This document shows, piece after piece, positions 56,417-64,000 of a stretch of DNA of 64,000 bases (the first letter of the stretch is position 1; every line of letters starts with the position of its first letter). Under the pieces are notes generated by a model. The model was not told the origin of the DNA and made no database searches. It was given only the letters and a program-made list of their open reading frames with translations. The stretch spans positions 1 to 64,000 of the forward strand of contig NZ_CP084058.1 of NCBI RefSeq assembly GCF_020215645.1, in the 5' to 3' direction. This stretch comes from Nonomuraea gerenzanensis. GTDB taxonomy: Bacteria > Actinomycetota > Actinomycetes > Streptosporangiales > Streptosporangiaceae. The translations under genes and the position numbers were made by a program.

Positions 56417-58447
56417 CGTGCGCCGCGACAACCGGATCGCGTCCGGCGCCACCCGCAGATCCCCCCGCACCAGCGTCAGGTCGGCGGCCTCGATGGCGGC
56501 GTCGGTGCCGGTGCCCATGGCCAGCCCCAGGTCCGCCTGGGCCAGCGCGGCGGCGTCGTTGACGCCGTCGCCCACCATCGCCACCACCTTGCCCTCGGCC
56601 TGCAGCTTCTTGACGACGTCCACCTTGTCGGCGGGCAGCACCTCGGCGATCACCTCGTCGATGCCGACCTCGGCGGCGACAGCTCTGGCCACGGCCTCGT
56701 TGTCGCCGGTCAGCAGCACCGGGGTGAGGCCGAGCGCGCGGAGCTGGGCGACGGCCTCCTCGCTGGTCGGCTTCACCACGTCGGACACCACCAGCACGGC
56801 ACGGGCCTTGCCGTCCCAGCCGACCGCGACCGCGGTGCGACCTTCGGCCTGCGCCTCGTGCAGGGCCCGCTCCAGGTCGGCGGGCAGGTGCTGGGACCGT
56901 TCCGCCAGCAGCCGGGGGCGGCCGACCAGCACCGCGTGCCCGTCCACGACGCCCTGCACGCCCAGGCCCTCGACGTTCACGAAGTCCGTCACGGTGGCCC
57001 CCGAGCGGGCGATCGCGCGGGCGATCGGGTGCTCGGAGGCGTGCTCCAGCGCGCCGGCCAGGCGCAGCACCTCCTCCTCGCTCTCCCCCTCGGCCACGTG
57101 CACGGCGGTCAGGGTCATCCTGCCCTCGGTGACCGTGCCGGTCTTGTCCAGCACCACCGTGTCGATCCGGCGGGTGGACTCCAGGGCTTCCGGCCCCTTG
57201 ATCAGGATGCCGAGCTGGGCACCCCTGCCGGTGCCGACCAGCAGCGCGGTCGGGGTGGCCAGACCGAGCGCGCACGGACAGGCGATGATCAGCACCGCCA
57301 CCGCCGCGGTGAACGCCGCCCCGGCCCCTTCACCGCTGCCCAGCCAGAAGCCGAGCGTGCCGACGGCCAGCGCGATCACCACCGGCACGAAGACGCCGGA
57401 GATCCGGTCGGCGAGGCGCTGCACCCGCGCCTTGCCGGTCTGCGCCGCCTCCACCAGCTTGGCCATCTGGGCGAGCTGGGTGTCGGCGCCGACCCGGGTG
57501 GCCCGCACGACCAGCCGGCCGCCCGCGTTCACCGTCGCGCCCGTCACGGGGTCGCCCGGGCGCACCTCGACCGGCACCGACTCGCCGGTCAGCATCGAGG
57601 CGTCCACCGCCGAGGTGCCCTCCTCGACGACCCCGTCGGTGGCGATCTTCTCGCCGGGCCGGACCACGAACCGGTCCCCGCTCCTGAGCCGCTCGACCGG
57701 GACGCGCCGGCCGCCGGTCAGCTCCACGTCCTTGACGCCCAGCTCCATCAGCGCCCGCAGCGCCGCCCCCGCCCGCCGCTTGGAGCGGGCCTCGAAGTAG
57801 CGCCCGGCCAGGATGAACGCGGTCACCGCCGCGGCCGTCTCCAGGTAGATGTTGCCGGAGCCGTCGCTGCGCTCGATGGTGAACGTGAACGGGTGCGTCA
57901 TGCCGGGCGTGCCCGCCGTACCGAAGAACAGCGCCCACACCGACCAGCCCAGCGCCGCCAGCGTGCCGACCGAGATCAGGGTGTCCATGGTGGCGGCGCC
58001 GTGGCGCAGGTTCGTCCAGGCGGCCTTGTGGAAGGGCCAGCCCGCGTACCCCACCACCGGCGCGGCCAGCGTCAGCGACAGCCACTGCCAGTACGTGAAC
58101 TGCAACGGCGGGATCATCGCCATCGCCACCACCGGCACCGACAACACCACCGCCGTGATCAACCGCTGCCGCAGCGACCGGACCTCGTCCGCCGGCTCGG
58201 CCTCCTGGGGCGGCGCCGGGAGCTCGGCGGTGTAGCCGGCCTTCTCGACCTCGGCGATCAGCTGCTGTGGCTCGATGTTCTGGGGAAAGGTGACCTTCGC
58301 CTTCTCTGTCGCGTAGTTGACCGTCGCCGTCACGCCGTCCAGCTTGTTCAGCTTGCGCTCGATGCGGTTCGCGCAGGATGCGCACGTCATGCCGCCGATC
58401 GTGAGCTCGACGGCTCTGTCCTCGGTGGCTCCGCTCAGGGAAGACAT
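56252..58447 (-). CDS. copA: Copper-exporting P-type ATPase CopA
   Basis: The 731-aa P1B-ATPase exports Cu(I). It has one N-terminal metal-binding domain (GMTCASC, C22/C25), the transport site CPC (IIACPCALG), phosphorylation motif DKTGT, the HP motif SEHPIARAI, and [13 protein letters not shown] 58447 is preceded by GAAAGGAG; a GTG at 58450 is too close to the ribosome site. Downstream of a secreted His-rich protein on the same strand, it forms a copper-resistance operon. Confidence 0.95.
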   Translation of the reverse strand: MSSLSGATEDRAVELTIGGMTCASCANRIERKLNKLDGVTATVNYATEKAKVTFPQNIEPQQLIAEVEKAGYTAELPAPPQEAEPADEVRSLRQRLITAVVLSVPVVAMAMIPPLQFTYWQWLSLTLAAPVVGYAGWPFHKAAWTNLRHGAATMDTLISVGTLAALGWSVWALFFGTAGTPGMTHPFTFTIERSDGSGNIYLETAAAVTAFILAGRYFEARSKRRAGAALRALMELGVKDVELTGGRRVPVERLRSGDRFVVRPGEKIATDGVVEEGTSAVDASMLTGESVPVEVRPGDPVTGATVNAGGRLVVRATRVGADTQLAQMAKLVEAAQTGKARVQRLADRISGVFVPVVIALAVGTLGFWLGSGEGAGAAFTAAVAVLIIACPCALGLATPTALLVGTGRGAQLGILIKGPEALESTRRIDTVVLDKTGTVTEGRMTLTAVHVAEGESEEEVLRLAGALEHASEHPIARAIARSGATVTDFVNVEGLGVQGVVDGHAVLVGRPRLLAERSQHLPADLERALHEAQAEGRTAVAVGWDGKARAVLVVSDVVKPTSEEAVAQLRALGLTPVLLTGDNEAVARAVAAEVGIDEVIAEVLPADKVDVVKKLQAEGKVVAMVGDGVNDAAALAQADLGLAMGTGTDAAIEAADLTLVRGDLRVAPDAIRLSRRTLSTIKGNLFWAFAYNVAALPLAALGLLNPMIAGAAMAFSSVFVVSNSLRLRRFT

Positions 58448-58478
58448 CACCTCTCCTTTCTTGTGCTCTCTCTTTCGC

Positions 58479-58522
58479 TTTCAGTGCGTGTGGTCGTGGG
58501 TTTCAGTGCGTGTGGTCGTGGG
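58479..58522. repeat. Perfect 22-bp tandem duplication at gene end
   Basis: The 22-bp unit at 58479-58500 is repeated exactly at 58501-58522. The second copy holds the last codons (HDHTH) and stop of the His-rich protein gene; the first is noncoding spacer before copA. Confidence 0.95.
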
Positions 58523-59426
58523 TCGCGGAGGGGGTGTGCCCGTCCGACAGGGTGGCCGTGGCGGTGAAACTCACCGTCCGTACCTTGCCCTCGTGCTTGA
58601 AGTCGAGGAACAGACGATAGTCGCCCCGGCTGGGCGCCTCCGCGTAGAACGTGATCTCCGGCCCGGCCTGATCGCTCTCCTCCGGGTGTACGTGCAGGTA
58701 GGCCAGGTCGCCGGCGCGCAGGGCCACCAGATGACCGTACGCCCCAAGGTAGGGCTCCAGGTCCTCGATGGGCTCTCCGTCCTTGCTGACCGTCAGCGTG
58801 AGCTCGCTCGACCGGCCCGGGATCAGGTCGCCCGCCAGGTTGACCGTGTAGTCGTCCACGGCCGCCGTACGGCTGAGGTGGGGCAGCGGCTCGGGGCGGT
58901 AGTCGCCGGCGGCCTGGAGGTCCGCGCCGAGCGTGAGCTTCTCCCCGCCCGTGGGGACGAAGTCGGCGAACGCCCGGTACGCGCCCGCCTTCGGCACCGT
59001 CAGGTTGACCGACCAGGTGCCGTCGGGGGTCATCTCGGGGTGGAGGTGCTGGAAGGTGGTCAGGTCGCGGGAGGCGACGATGAGGTGGAGCTTCTTGTCG
59101 TGCTCTACCTGGTAGGCGGTGACTGGTTTGCCGTCGGGGCCGATGATCGTGAACTTGAAGTCGGCCGGGACTCCGGTGGTGATCGAGGTGATCGGGTTGA
59201 GCGTGTAGCCGTTCTCCGAGATTTGGAGGCCGCCGGGGGTGTCGTCCTGCACCTGCTCGGTGGCGTGCTCTCCGTGTGCCGTGATCGAGGTGGGCGCCAT
59301 GGCGGCGTGCTCCTCGGGCGCCGACTGCGTGCCGATCGGCCCGACCACCTTGCCCACGCCCAGGGCGCCGCCGAAGACCACGGCCAGGCCTAGGGCGTAC
59401 GAGCCGAGTTTGGTGGCGGTGTTCAT
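58503..59426 (-). CDS. Exported His-rich copper-linked protein
   Basis: The 307-aa protein has one N-terminal membrane or signal segment (LGSYALGLAVVFGGALGVGKVVGP), a largely beta extracytoplasmic part with DKKLHLIVASRDLTTFQHLHPEM and LAYLHVHPEESDQAGPEITFY, and a His-rich tail (HTPSATHDHTH). The HLHP and HVHP motifs suggest metal binding. The domain is known to me only from copper-resistance neighbourhoods. It is the first gene before copA. Confidence 0.8.
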   Translation of the reverse strand: MNTATKLGSYALGLAVVFGGALGVGKVVGPIGTQSAPEEHAAMAPTSITAHGEHATEQVQDDTPGGLQISENGYTLNPITSITTGVPADFKFTIIGPDGKPVTAYQVEHDKKLHLIVASRDLTTFQHLHPEMTPDGTWSVNLTVPKAGAYRAFADFVPTGGEKLTLGADLQAAGDYRPEPLPHLSRTAAVDDYTVNLAGDLIPGRSSELTLTVSKDGEPIEDLEPYLGAYGHLVALRAGDLAYLHVHPEESDQAGPEITFYAEAPSRGDYRLFLDFKHEGKVRTVSFTATATLSDGHTPSATHDHTH

Positions 59427-59520
59427 GATTGATCCGCTGCGGTGGCGATCTTGGTGGGGCCCGTGGCCGGGTCCACCTCGACGTTCCGGGCGCGCGTCGT
59501 CTGCGTCAAGCTTAACACCG

Positions 59521-59535
59521 TACCCCTCTAGGGTA
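59521..59535. promoter_or_regulatory. CsoR-like operator upstream of copper operon
   Basis: TACCC-CTCTA-GGGTA is a perfect 5-bp inverted repeat, the core of copper-responsive CsoR operators. It lies 95 bp before the His-rich protein start and should control the copper operon. No csoR gene is in the window. Confidence 0.65.
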
Positions 59536-60008
59536 TTGGAGCGGAGTCCTGTGAGATTCGGGTCACGTTTCTCTTGTGGATACGGATGGCGGTCGGTGTG
59601 CGGCGCATCGTTCTTTCACCATGTCGGCCACGTCACTCCAGCCAGCGAGCTTTCCCATCACCGACCTCCTGCACCTGTCGCTTCTCCTGCAACTCCTGCT
59701 CCCCAGGCACCTCTTCGCCCCTCCAGCGCTTCTTGTGCCGACGCCCCAGCGACACCACGTGATCCGAAGGCACCTTCGACACCGCTTTCACTTCCTGTCG
59801 CACTCGGACAGGAGCAGCAGCCCGGCCCAGCCCCGCGCATCCAGCCTGGATATTTGGCATGATCGAGCTGTTGTCCCAGATGGGCCGCACATTCAGCCCA
59901 TCTGGTCAGAGCACAACACAGGGACCGCAGCCATACCTTGCTAGGCTGCTTGTCAACCGTTGGGTCTCACCCCGGCAGGTGAGGCCGTCGAAGAAGTGGG
60001 GTCACACC
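59536..60008. other. Intergenic region before DLW-39 gene
   Basis: These 473 bases hold no convincing gene. An 85-aa minus-strand frame at 59633-59890, rich in Arg/Glu/Gln, could be a decayed gene, but I cannot support it. This is the right edge of the lineage-specific region. Confidence 0.5.
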
Positions 60009-60128
60009 GTGAAGAAGCTGCTCGTTCTGGCGCTGATCGCCCTCGGGGGGTTGCTGATCTGGCGTAAGGTGCAGGCCGACCGCGCAGAGCTCGATCTCTG
60101 GACCGAGGCGACCGGTAGCGAGAACTAA
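60009..60128 (+). CDS. DLW-39 family mini-protein
   Basis: The 39-aa protein begins MKKLLVLALIALGGLLIWRK (one membrane span) and contains the eponymous DLW motif in ELDLWTEAT. It matches the actinobacterial DLW-39 family in length and layout. Function is unknown. GTG 60009 is the start. In relatives this small gene lies near gyrA and the tRNA genes, so its position here marks the return of the core block. Confidence 0.85.
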   Translation: MKKLLVLALIALGGLLIWRKVQADRAELDLWTEATGSEN

Positions 60129-60143
60129 CCGACCGGCGAGGCG

Positions 60144-60872
60144 ATGAGTGACGTCGTCCCCATCAAGCTGGCGTGCCTGGACCTGGCAGGCACCACAGTC
60201 GGTGACATCGCCATGGTCGAGCGCGCCTTCGCCGAGGCGATCGCGACCCAGGGCATAGTGCCCGGGACCGGAGCGTACGCGCGTGCCATGGTTCACGTGC
60301 ACCGGTCCCGGGGCTGCCCCAAGATCGATGTCTTCCGTGGGATCTTCCCCGGCAACGAGGCCCAGGCCCAGGCGGCGAACCTGACGTTCGAGCGCTCCTA
60401 CGAAGGAGCTCTCCAGCGGGCAGGTCTCGTCCCCATGCCCGGGGTTCTGGAGGTCCTCGACAAGCTCCGCGGCACCGGCATCAAGCTGGCCCTGATCACC
60501 GGCTTCAGCCGCACCACCCTGAGCCGCGTCCTGAGTGTCCTGGGCTGGCACGACAAGATCGACCTGGCCATCTCCCCCGAAGACGCCGGCGGCCGCGGCC
60601 GCCCCTGGCCCGACATGGTCCTCCACGCCGTACTCCGGCTGGGAGTCCCCGACGTACGCCAGGTAGCCGTCATCGGCGACTCGGAAAGCGACATGCTCTG
60701 CGGCAAGCGAGCGGGCGCCTCGATCGTGGCCGGCGTCATGACGGGCGTCCACAGCAGAGAACGCCTCCTGAAGGGCGGCGCCACCCACATCCTCGACTCG
60801 ATCTCCGACTTCCCGAATTTGATCCTGAGCGACGACCTTGGTACGACGCAGGTAGCTTCCTCCGCCCGGTAA
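60144..60872 (+). CDS. HAD hydrolase, phosphonatase-like
   Basis: The 242-aa protein has HAD motif I in LACLDLAGTTV (the DxxGTT nucleophile), motif II in LALITGFSR, and the conserved IGDSESDMLCGKRAGA of motif IV. A cap insert follows motif I (YARAMVHVHRSRGCPKIDVFRGIF). It resembles the phosphonatase-like subgroup that cleaves C-P or phosphate esters; the substrate is unknown. It starts 15 bp after the DLW-39 gene. Confidence 0.88.
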   Translation: MSDVVPIKLACLDLAGTTVGDIAMVERAFAEAIATQGIVPGTGAYARAMVHVHRSRGCPKIDVFRGIFPGNEAQAQAANLTFERSYEGALQRAGLVPMPGVLEVLDKLRGTGIKLALITGFSRTTLSRVLSVLGWHDKIDLAISPEDAGGRGRPWPDMVLHAVLRLGVPDVRQVAVIGDSESDMLCGKRAGASIVAGVMTGVHSRERLLKGGATHILDSISDFPNLILSDDLGTTQVASSAR

Positions 60873-60887
60873 GCTATCTTCGTCGAA

Positions 60888-60960
60888 GGGGCCTTAGCTC
60901 AGTTGGCAGAGCGCCTGCTTTGCAAGCAGGAAGTCAGGAGTTCGAATCTCCTAGGCTCCA
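60888..60960 (+). tRNA. alaT: tRNA-Ala (TGC)
   Basis: The 73-nt gene folds with acceptor arms GGGGCCT/AGGCTCC, anticodon TGC at 60921-60923 and T-arm AGGAGTTCGAATCTCCT. It is separated from tRNA-Ile by about 49 kb. An integrase gene pointing back at it lies downstream, so its 3' end is the likely attachment site. Confidence 0.97.
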
Positions 60961-60970
60961 CTGCACTTCG

Positions 60971-61004
60971 AAGGCCACTTCCTGCGATCGGGAAGTGGCC
61001 TTTT
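60971..61004 (+). terminator. Intrinsic terminator after tRNA-Ala
   Basis: AAGGCCACTTCC (60971-60982) pairs perfectly over 12 bp with GGAAGTGGCCTT (60991-61002), followed by T residues. It terminates the tRNA transcript. Confidence 0.85.
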
Positions 61005-61046
61005 CGATCTTGTACAGCTGCAAAGTACAGCTACAGCGGCAACCTT

Positions 61047-61457
61047 CTACAGCTCCAGAACCCTAGGGCGGGCGTCAGCACGACCGTAGGCAAGGATGTG
61101 TCGCAGCCCTTGCCGAAGCTGTCCGATGGACTGCTCGTCCACATCGAGAACGGCCTCAATCTCGGGCTCGGTCAGACCGAGCGCTTCCAAGGCGTCGACG
61201 TCGAAGACAACACGCAGAACGTTGCCCCGCAGAGTGAGTTCCTGGACGGCTCCATAGGCGGTGCCCTGGTCGGCGGTAACAACGCAGTAGGTGTCCCAGC
61301 CCAGGGCGATGTCCTGCTCGTCAGGCTCATAGGTGCAGCATTGGAAGGTGAGCATCATGCCATCACCGGCTTCGGTTTCGCTCACACCGGCGGACATGCA
61401 TTCATCCTCAGGGTGTTCGTAAGCTCCGGCGACCTGAGCGGTGAACTTGATCGTCAT
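61047..61457 (-). CDS. Imm10-type immunity protein
   Basis: The 136-aa protein matches my memory of Imm10 immunity proteins: MTIKFTAQVAGAYE at the start, GDGMMLTFQCC, DIALGWDTYCVVTADQGTAYGAVQELTL, and a C-terminal LRHILAYGRADARPRVLEL. Imm10 proteins protect against polymorphic toxins; no toxin gene is beside it. It sits next to tRNA-Ala, between it and the second integrase. Confidence 0.75.
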   Translation of the reverse strand: MTIKFTAQVAGAYEHPEDECMSAGVSETEAGDGMMLTFQCCTYEPDEQDIALGWDTYCVVTADQGTAYGAVQELTLRGNVLRVVFDVDALEALGLTEPEIEAVLDVDEQSIGQLRQGLRHILAYGRADARPRVLEL

Positions 61458-61641
61458 GGTGGGAGGGTAGCCGCACGACAGGGCCGAGCCGGACCGTCGT
61501 TGTCCACCCCGGCCACACGAGTCAGAGCGACTCAGCCCTTCAGCGGCCCGAGGACCTCAGAAGCGCGAAATCCCGTCCGGCCATGTGAGTCGGACGGGAC
61601 CCGGTCAACGTGCGTCCAGCCGTCTGAAGGGGCGCAAACAA

Positions 61642-63012
61642 TCAGGAGCCGAGGTGCTGTCCCAAGCGCTTCAGTGCCTTTCGCGTCTCCTCTGACGAGA
61701 CTTCGCTGTAAATGTTCATGGTCACCGCGATCTGCGAGTGACGGAGGATCTGCATGGCGACGCGCGGATGGACGTCGAGGGCGACGAGCAAGGACGCGCA
61801 GGTCTTGCGGGTCGCATGGACATGAACTTTTCGTACTCCGGCTTTGGCGCAGGCGTTCGCGAAGCTGCGCCGGAAGTTGAACGGTTCGATCGGCCGGCCA
61901 CTGGCGGTGGTGAAGACGAGGCCGGTGTCGTGCCAGTCCTTGCCAGCTGCTTCCCTGGCGGTGTTGCGCACTCGTTGACGGGCACGGAGGGCCGTCGTGA
62001 CGACCTCTGGGAACGGCAGTGTGGCGTCGGACGCGTCAGTCTTCGTCTGGCGGTGCAGCAGCTTTCCACCGACGCGCTGGAGCTGCCAGCCGATTGTCAT
62101 CTCGGCCTGGTCGAGATCGACGTCTTCCCAGCGCAGCCCGAGCGTTTCGCCCAGGCGCAGCCCGAGGACGAGCACCAAAACGTAGGCCGGGTACATCGGG
62201 TCCTCGTTCATACGCGCTGACTCCAGGAAGGCCCGCGCCTCCTCGACGGACCAGGGCTTGACCTTGCGCTTGCGAGGCACCGACATCTTGACGTTGGCGG
62301 CGACGTTGCGCGTCAGCGTCTCTTCACGCACCGCGTTACTCAGCGCGGCCCGCAGCGTCATATAGGCGTCGTGAACGGTCCACTCCGAGGGCAGCGACCG
62401 GCAGCACTTGCCGACGGCGCAGCAATGCCGACGCCGCTTCGGGTTGATGTGACTCTCGGGTCGAGCGGCGTCCTTGCCCTGGTCGCAGCAGAGGCAGGAA
62501 CGGCGCAGCTTGTTCAGCCAAGCTTGGACGTCCCGAACGGTCAGCTTGTCGAGCCGCTTGGAGCCGAGCGCTGGCGTGATGTAGAGCCGGGAGAACATCT
62601 CGTAGTTCGCCACCGTCTTGGGCGCGAGGTTGGGTTCCACGACGTTCGTGAGCCAGTACGCCAGGTAGTCCGAGAGCTTCGGCGACTTGGTGACCACCGG
62701 CCCCTTGCGAGCCAGCTCGTGAAGCTTGAGCCACTTCTCGTGGGTCTCCTCGCGGGTCTTGCCGTATGCCCACTTGCGGGTCTTCTTGCCTTCCGGCGTG
62801 GTGACCCAGACGTATCCGGCCCAGCCGTTCTTGTACGGGAAGATCGAGCCCTCGTTGTTGGCTCGGGTGCGGCGGTTCTTACGCGGGCGCTCGGGCTCCT
62901 CCGGGGAGGCGAGCGCGGTCTTGGACGGGACTACCACCTCAACCGGTTGGATACCGGCAAGAAGATCCGCAACCACGTCCGCCGGCTCGAAGCTCTCGGG
63001 ACTCACCGTCAT
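61642..63012 (-). CDS. Tyrosine recombinase with cysteine-rich insert
   Basis: The 456-aa integrase has Arg286 (LGLRLGETLGLRW), Lys324, H399-x2-R402 (HVHATRKTC), His425 and Tyr435 (TMNIYSEVS). The core-binding domain carries a cysteine-rich insert (about 171-205, CLCC...HCCAVGKCC), likely a zinc knuckle seen in some actinomycete integrases. It faces tRNA-Ala, so it probably belongs to an element there. The right end is not in the window. Confidence 0.92.
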   Translation of the reverse strand: MTVSPESFEPADVVADLLAGIQPVEVVVPSKTALASPEEPERPRKNRRTRANNEGSIFPYKNGWAGYVWVTTPEGKKTRKWAYGKTREETHEKWLKLHELARKGPVVTKSPKLSDYLAYWLTNVVEPNLAPKTVANYEMFSRLYITPALGSKRLDKLTVRDVQAWLNKLRRSCLCCDQGKDAARPESHINPKRRRHCCAVGKCCRSLPSEWTVHDAYMTLRAALSNAVREETLTRNVAANVKMSVPRKRKVKPWSVEEARAFLESARMNEDPMYPAYVLVLVLGLRLGETLGLRWEDVDLDQAEMTIGWQLQRVGGKLLHRQTKTDASDATLPFPEVVTTALRARQRVRNTAREAAGKDWHDTGLVFTTASGRPIEPFNFRRSFANACAKAGVRKVHVHATRKTCASLLVALDVHPRVAMQILRHSQIAVTMNIYSEVSSEETRKALKRLGQHLGS

Positions 63013-63312
63013 CTTGACCTAAGCCGCTGACCTATACCGATCACACTAACCCCGACTAGCCGTCCTGCGTCGGGGTCCGCTGTTGCGCGCTGGCTCAGGT
63101 GGCTATTTTCCGGTCAGAGCGCCGGGAATGCGATGACTGTGCTCAGCGCGACAGTGCCGGCCGGAAGCAGCGAACCTTTCAGGCTCCTTGGCCATCGCCC
63201 TGGTCGCAGCGTGATTGCGATGTCGATGTTCGGGCCGGTGACATGGAGTTTGACGGTTTTCGTCGAAGTAAGCTTAGACAGAATCCGTCGTGGTCGGCGC
63301 GTGGGAGGTCGG
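63013..63312. other. Intergenic region after second integrase
   Basis: No gene or repeat could be supported in these 300 bases. The next gene's ribosome site GGGAGG (63303-63308) lies at its end. Confidence 0.5.
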
Positions 63313-64000
63313 ATGAGGAAGAGCCCGCTCAGCAAGCCGGACGACGTGGTCGACCGGGGCCGGGAGTGGAGTCTGCTGGCGGACTTTCTCACCGATCCGG
63401 ATCCCGCGATGCGGCTCGGCATCGTGTCGGGGCGTCGACGGCACGGGAAGTCCTACCTTTTGCAGGCGCTGTCCGAGCAGGTCGGCGGCTTGTACGTGAC
63501 GGCGGTCCGGGAGGAGGGACGGCTGCCGGCGATCCGACGGTTCAGCGATGCGGTCGCCACCCATGCTGGTCTGCGTCCGGGGAGTCTGCGTCTGACCGAC
63601 TGGCGTGATGTTCTATCCAACGCGCTTGATGTGACGGCTCGTTCGCCGCATCCGCTTCTGGTGATCGATGAGTTGCCGTATCTGCTTCAGCACTCGCCTG
63701 AGATCCCGGGGCTGCTTCAGCAGGTCTACGACGAGCGCCAACGCGGTGCACGGCCGGACGCCGGCCCCGGGCCGCGGCTGATCCTGTGCGGTTCCGCGAT
63801 GAGCGTTATGCACGAACTGCTCTCGGGTACCAAGCCGCTGCGCGGCCGTGCCGTGGTCGATCTGCGCCTAGGAGCCTTCGACTACCGAGACAGCCGGGCT
63901 TTCTGGCAGATCGAGGACCTGTTGACCGCACTGAAGGTCCACGCGGTTCTCGGCGGGGCTCCCGGGTACCGGCCGGTGGCGGCCCGGCCGCACCCGGACG
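63313..64000 (+). CDS. ATP-binding protein, archaeal-ATPase type (partial, 3' end off window)
   Basis: The open frame runs from ATG 63313 to the window end, at least 229 aa with no stop. It has Walker A SGRRRHGKSYLL near residue 43, Walker B LLVIDELPYLL, and a sensor-like LILCGSAMSVM, the pattern of the archaeal ATPase_2/DUF234 family. Such proteins occur in mobile and toxin-linked loci, but function is unsettled. GGGAGG precedes the ATG by four bases. The C-terminal domain is not visible. Confidence 0.8.
   Translation, partial: MRKSPLSKPDDVVDRGREWSLLADFLTDPDPAMRLGIVSGRRRHGKSYLLQALSEQVGGLYVTAVREEGRLPAIRRFSDAVATHAGLRPGSLRLTDWRDVLSNALDVTARSPHPLLVIDELPYLLQHSPEIPGLLQQVYDERQRGARPDAGPGPRLILCGSAMSVMHELLSGTKPLRGRAVVDLRLGAFDYRDSRAFWQIEDLLTALKVHAVLGGAPGYRPVAARPHPD

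Overview
The window is high-GC actinobacterial DNA that starts at the replication origin. The order dnaA, oriC, dnaN, gnd, recF, dciA, gyrB, gyrA, DUF3566, tRNA-Ile is the classical origin block. Having gnd between dnaN and recF, together with the many regulators, a WhiB-type protein and MocR-type genes, points to a filamentous actinomycete. A Streptosporangiales member such as a Nonomuraea-like organism is my guess from gene content, not something a single marker proves.

Region 1 (1-12068) is the core. DnaA-box-like motifs crowd the dnaA-dnaN interval and recur inside the low-complexity linkers of dnaA, recF and dciA. Region 2 (12026-27320) is an actinomycete integrative and conjugative element (AICE) inserted in the 3' half of tRNA-Ile, bounded by identical 44-bp att repeats. 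Its backbone is a tightly coupled minus-strand operon: small zinc proteins, a WhiB-like protein, a SpdB/DUF2637 membrane protein, a TraB/FtsK translocase, a prim-pol replicase, a frameshifted AAA helicase, an excisionase and an integrase. A divergent GntR regulator with two operator-like palindromes faces this operon. Cargo sits at both ends: a HEPN and zinc-ribbon protein beside attL, and beside attR an AT-richer pair made of a CD-NTase-like nucleotidyltransferase and a four-TM protein, which has the architecture of a minimal CBASS anti-phage system.

Region 3 (27321-60008) is lineage-specific chromosome. It holds a threonine dehydratase operon with its YheO-type regulator and half a RidA gene, an ECF sigma and anti-sigma pair, several divergent regulator/target pairs with readable operators (ArsR-SDR, TetR-DUF418, MocR-FMN protein), a periplasmic copper module (membrane protein, PCuAC chaperone, Dyp peroxidase), an MFS exporter, two giant ATPase/TPR regulators flanking a 53-aa gene, and a copper-export operon (copA plus a His-rich secreted protein) with a CsoR-like operator. 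Two parS-like sites lie in this region.

Region 4 (60009-64000) returns to core genes (DLW-39, a HAD hydrolase, tRNA-Ala) and is then interrupted by a second tyrosine integrase with an Imm10-type immunity gene and an ATPase that runs off the window. The ileT-alaT pair, adjacent in well-known relatives such as Mycobacterium tuberculosis, is separated here by about 49 kb, so the interval between the two tRNA genes looks like a hot spot of gene acquisition.
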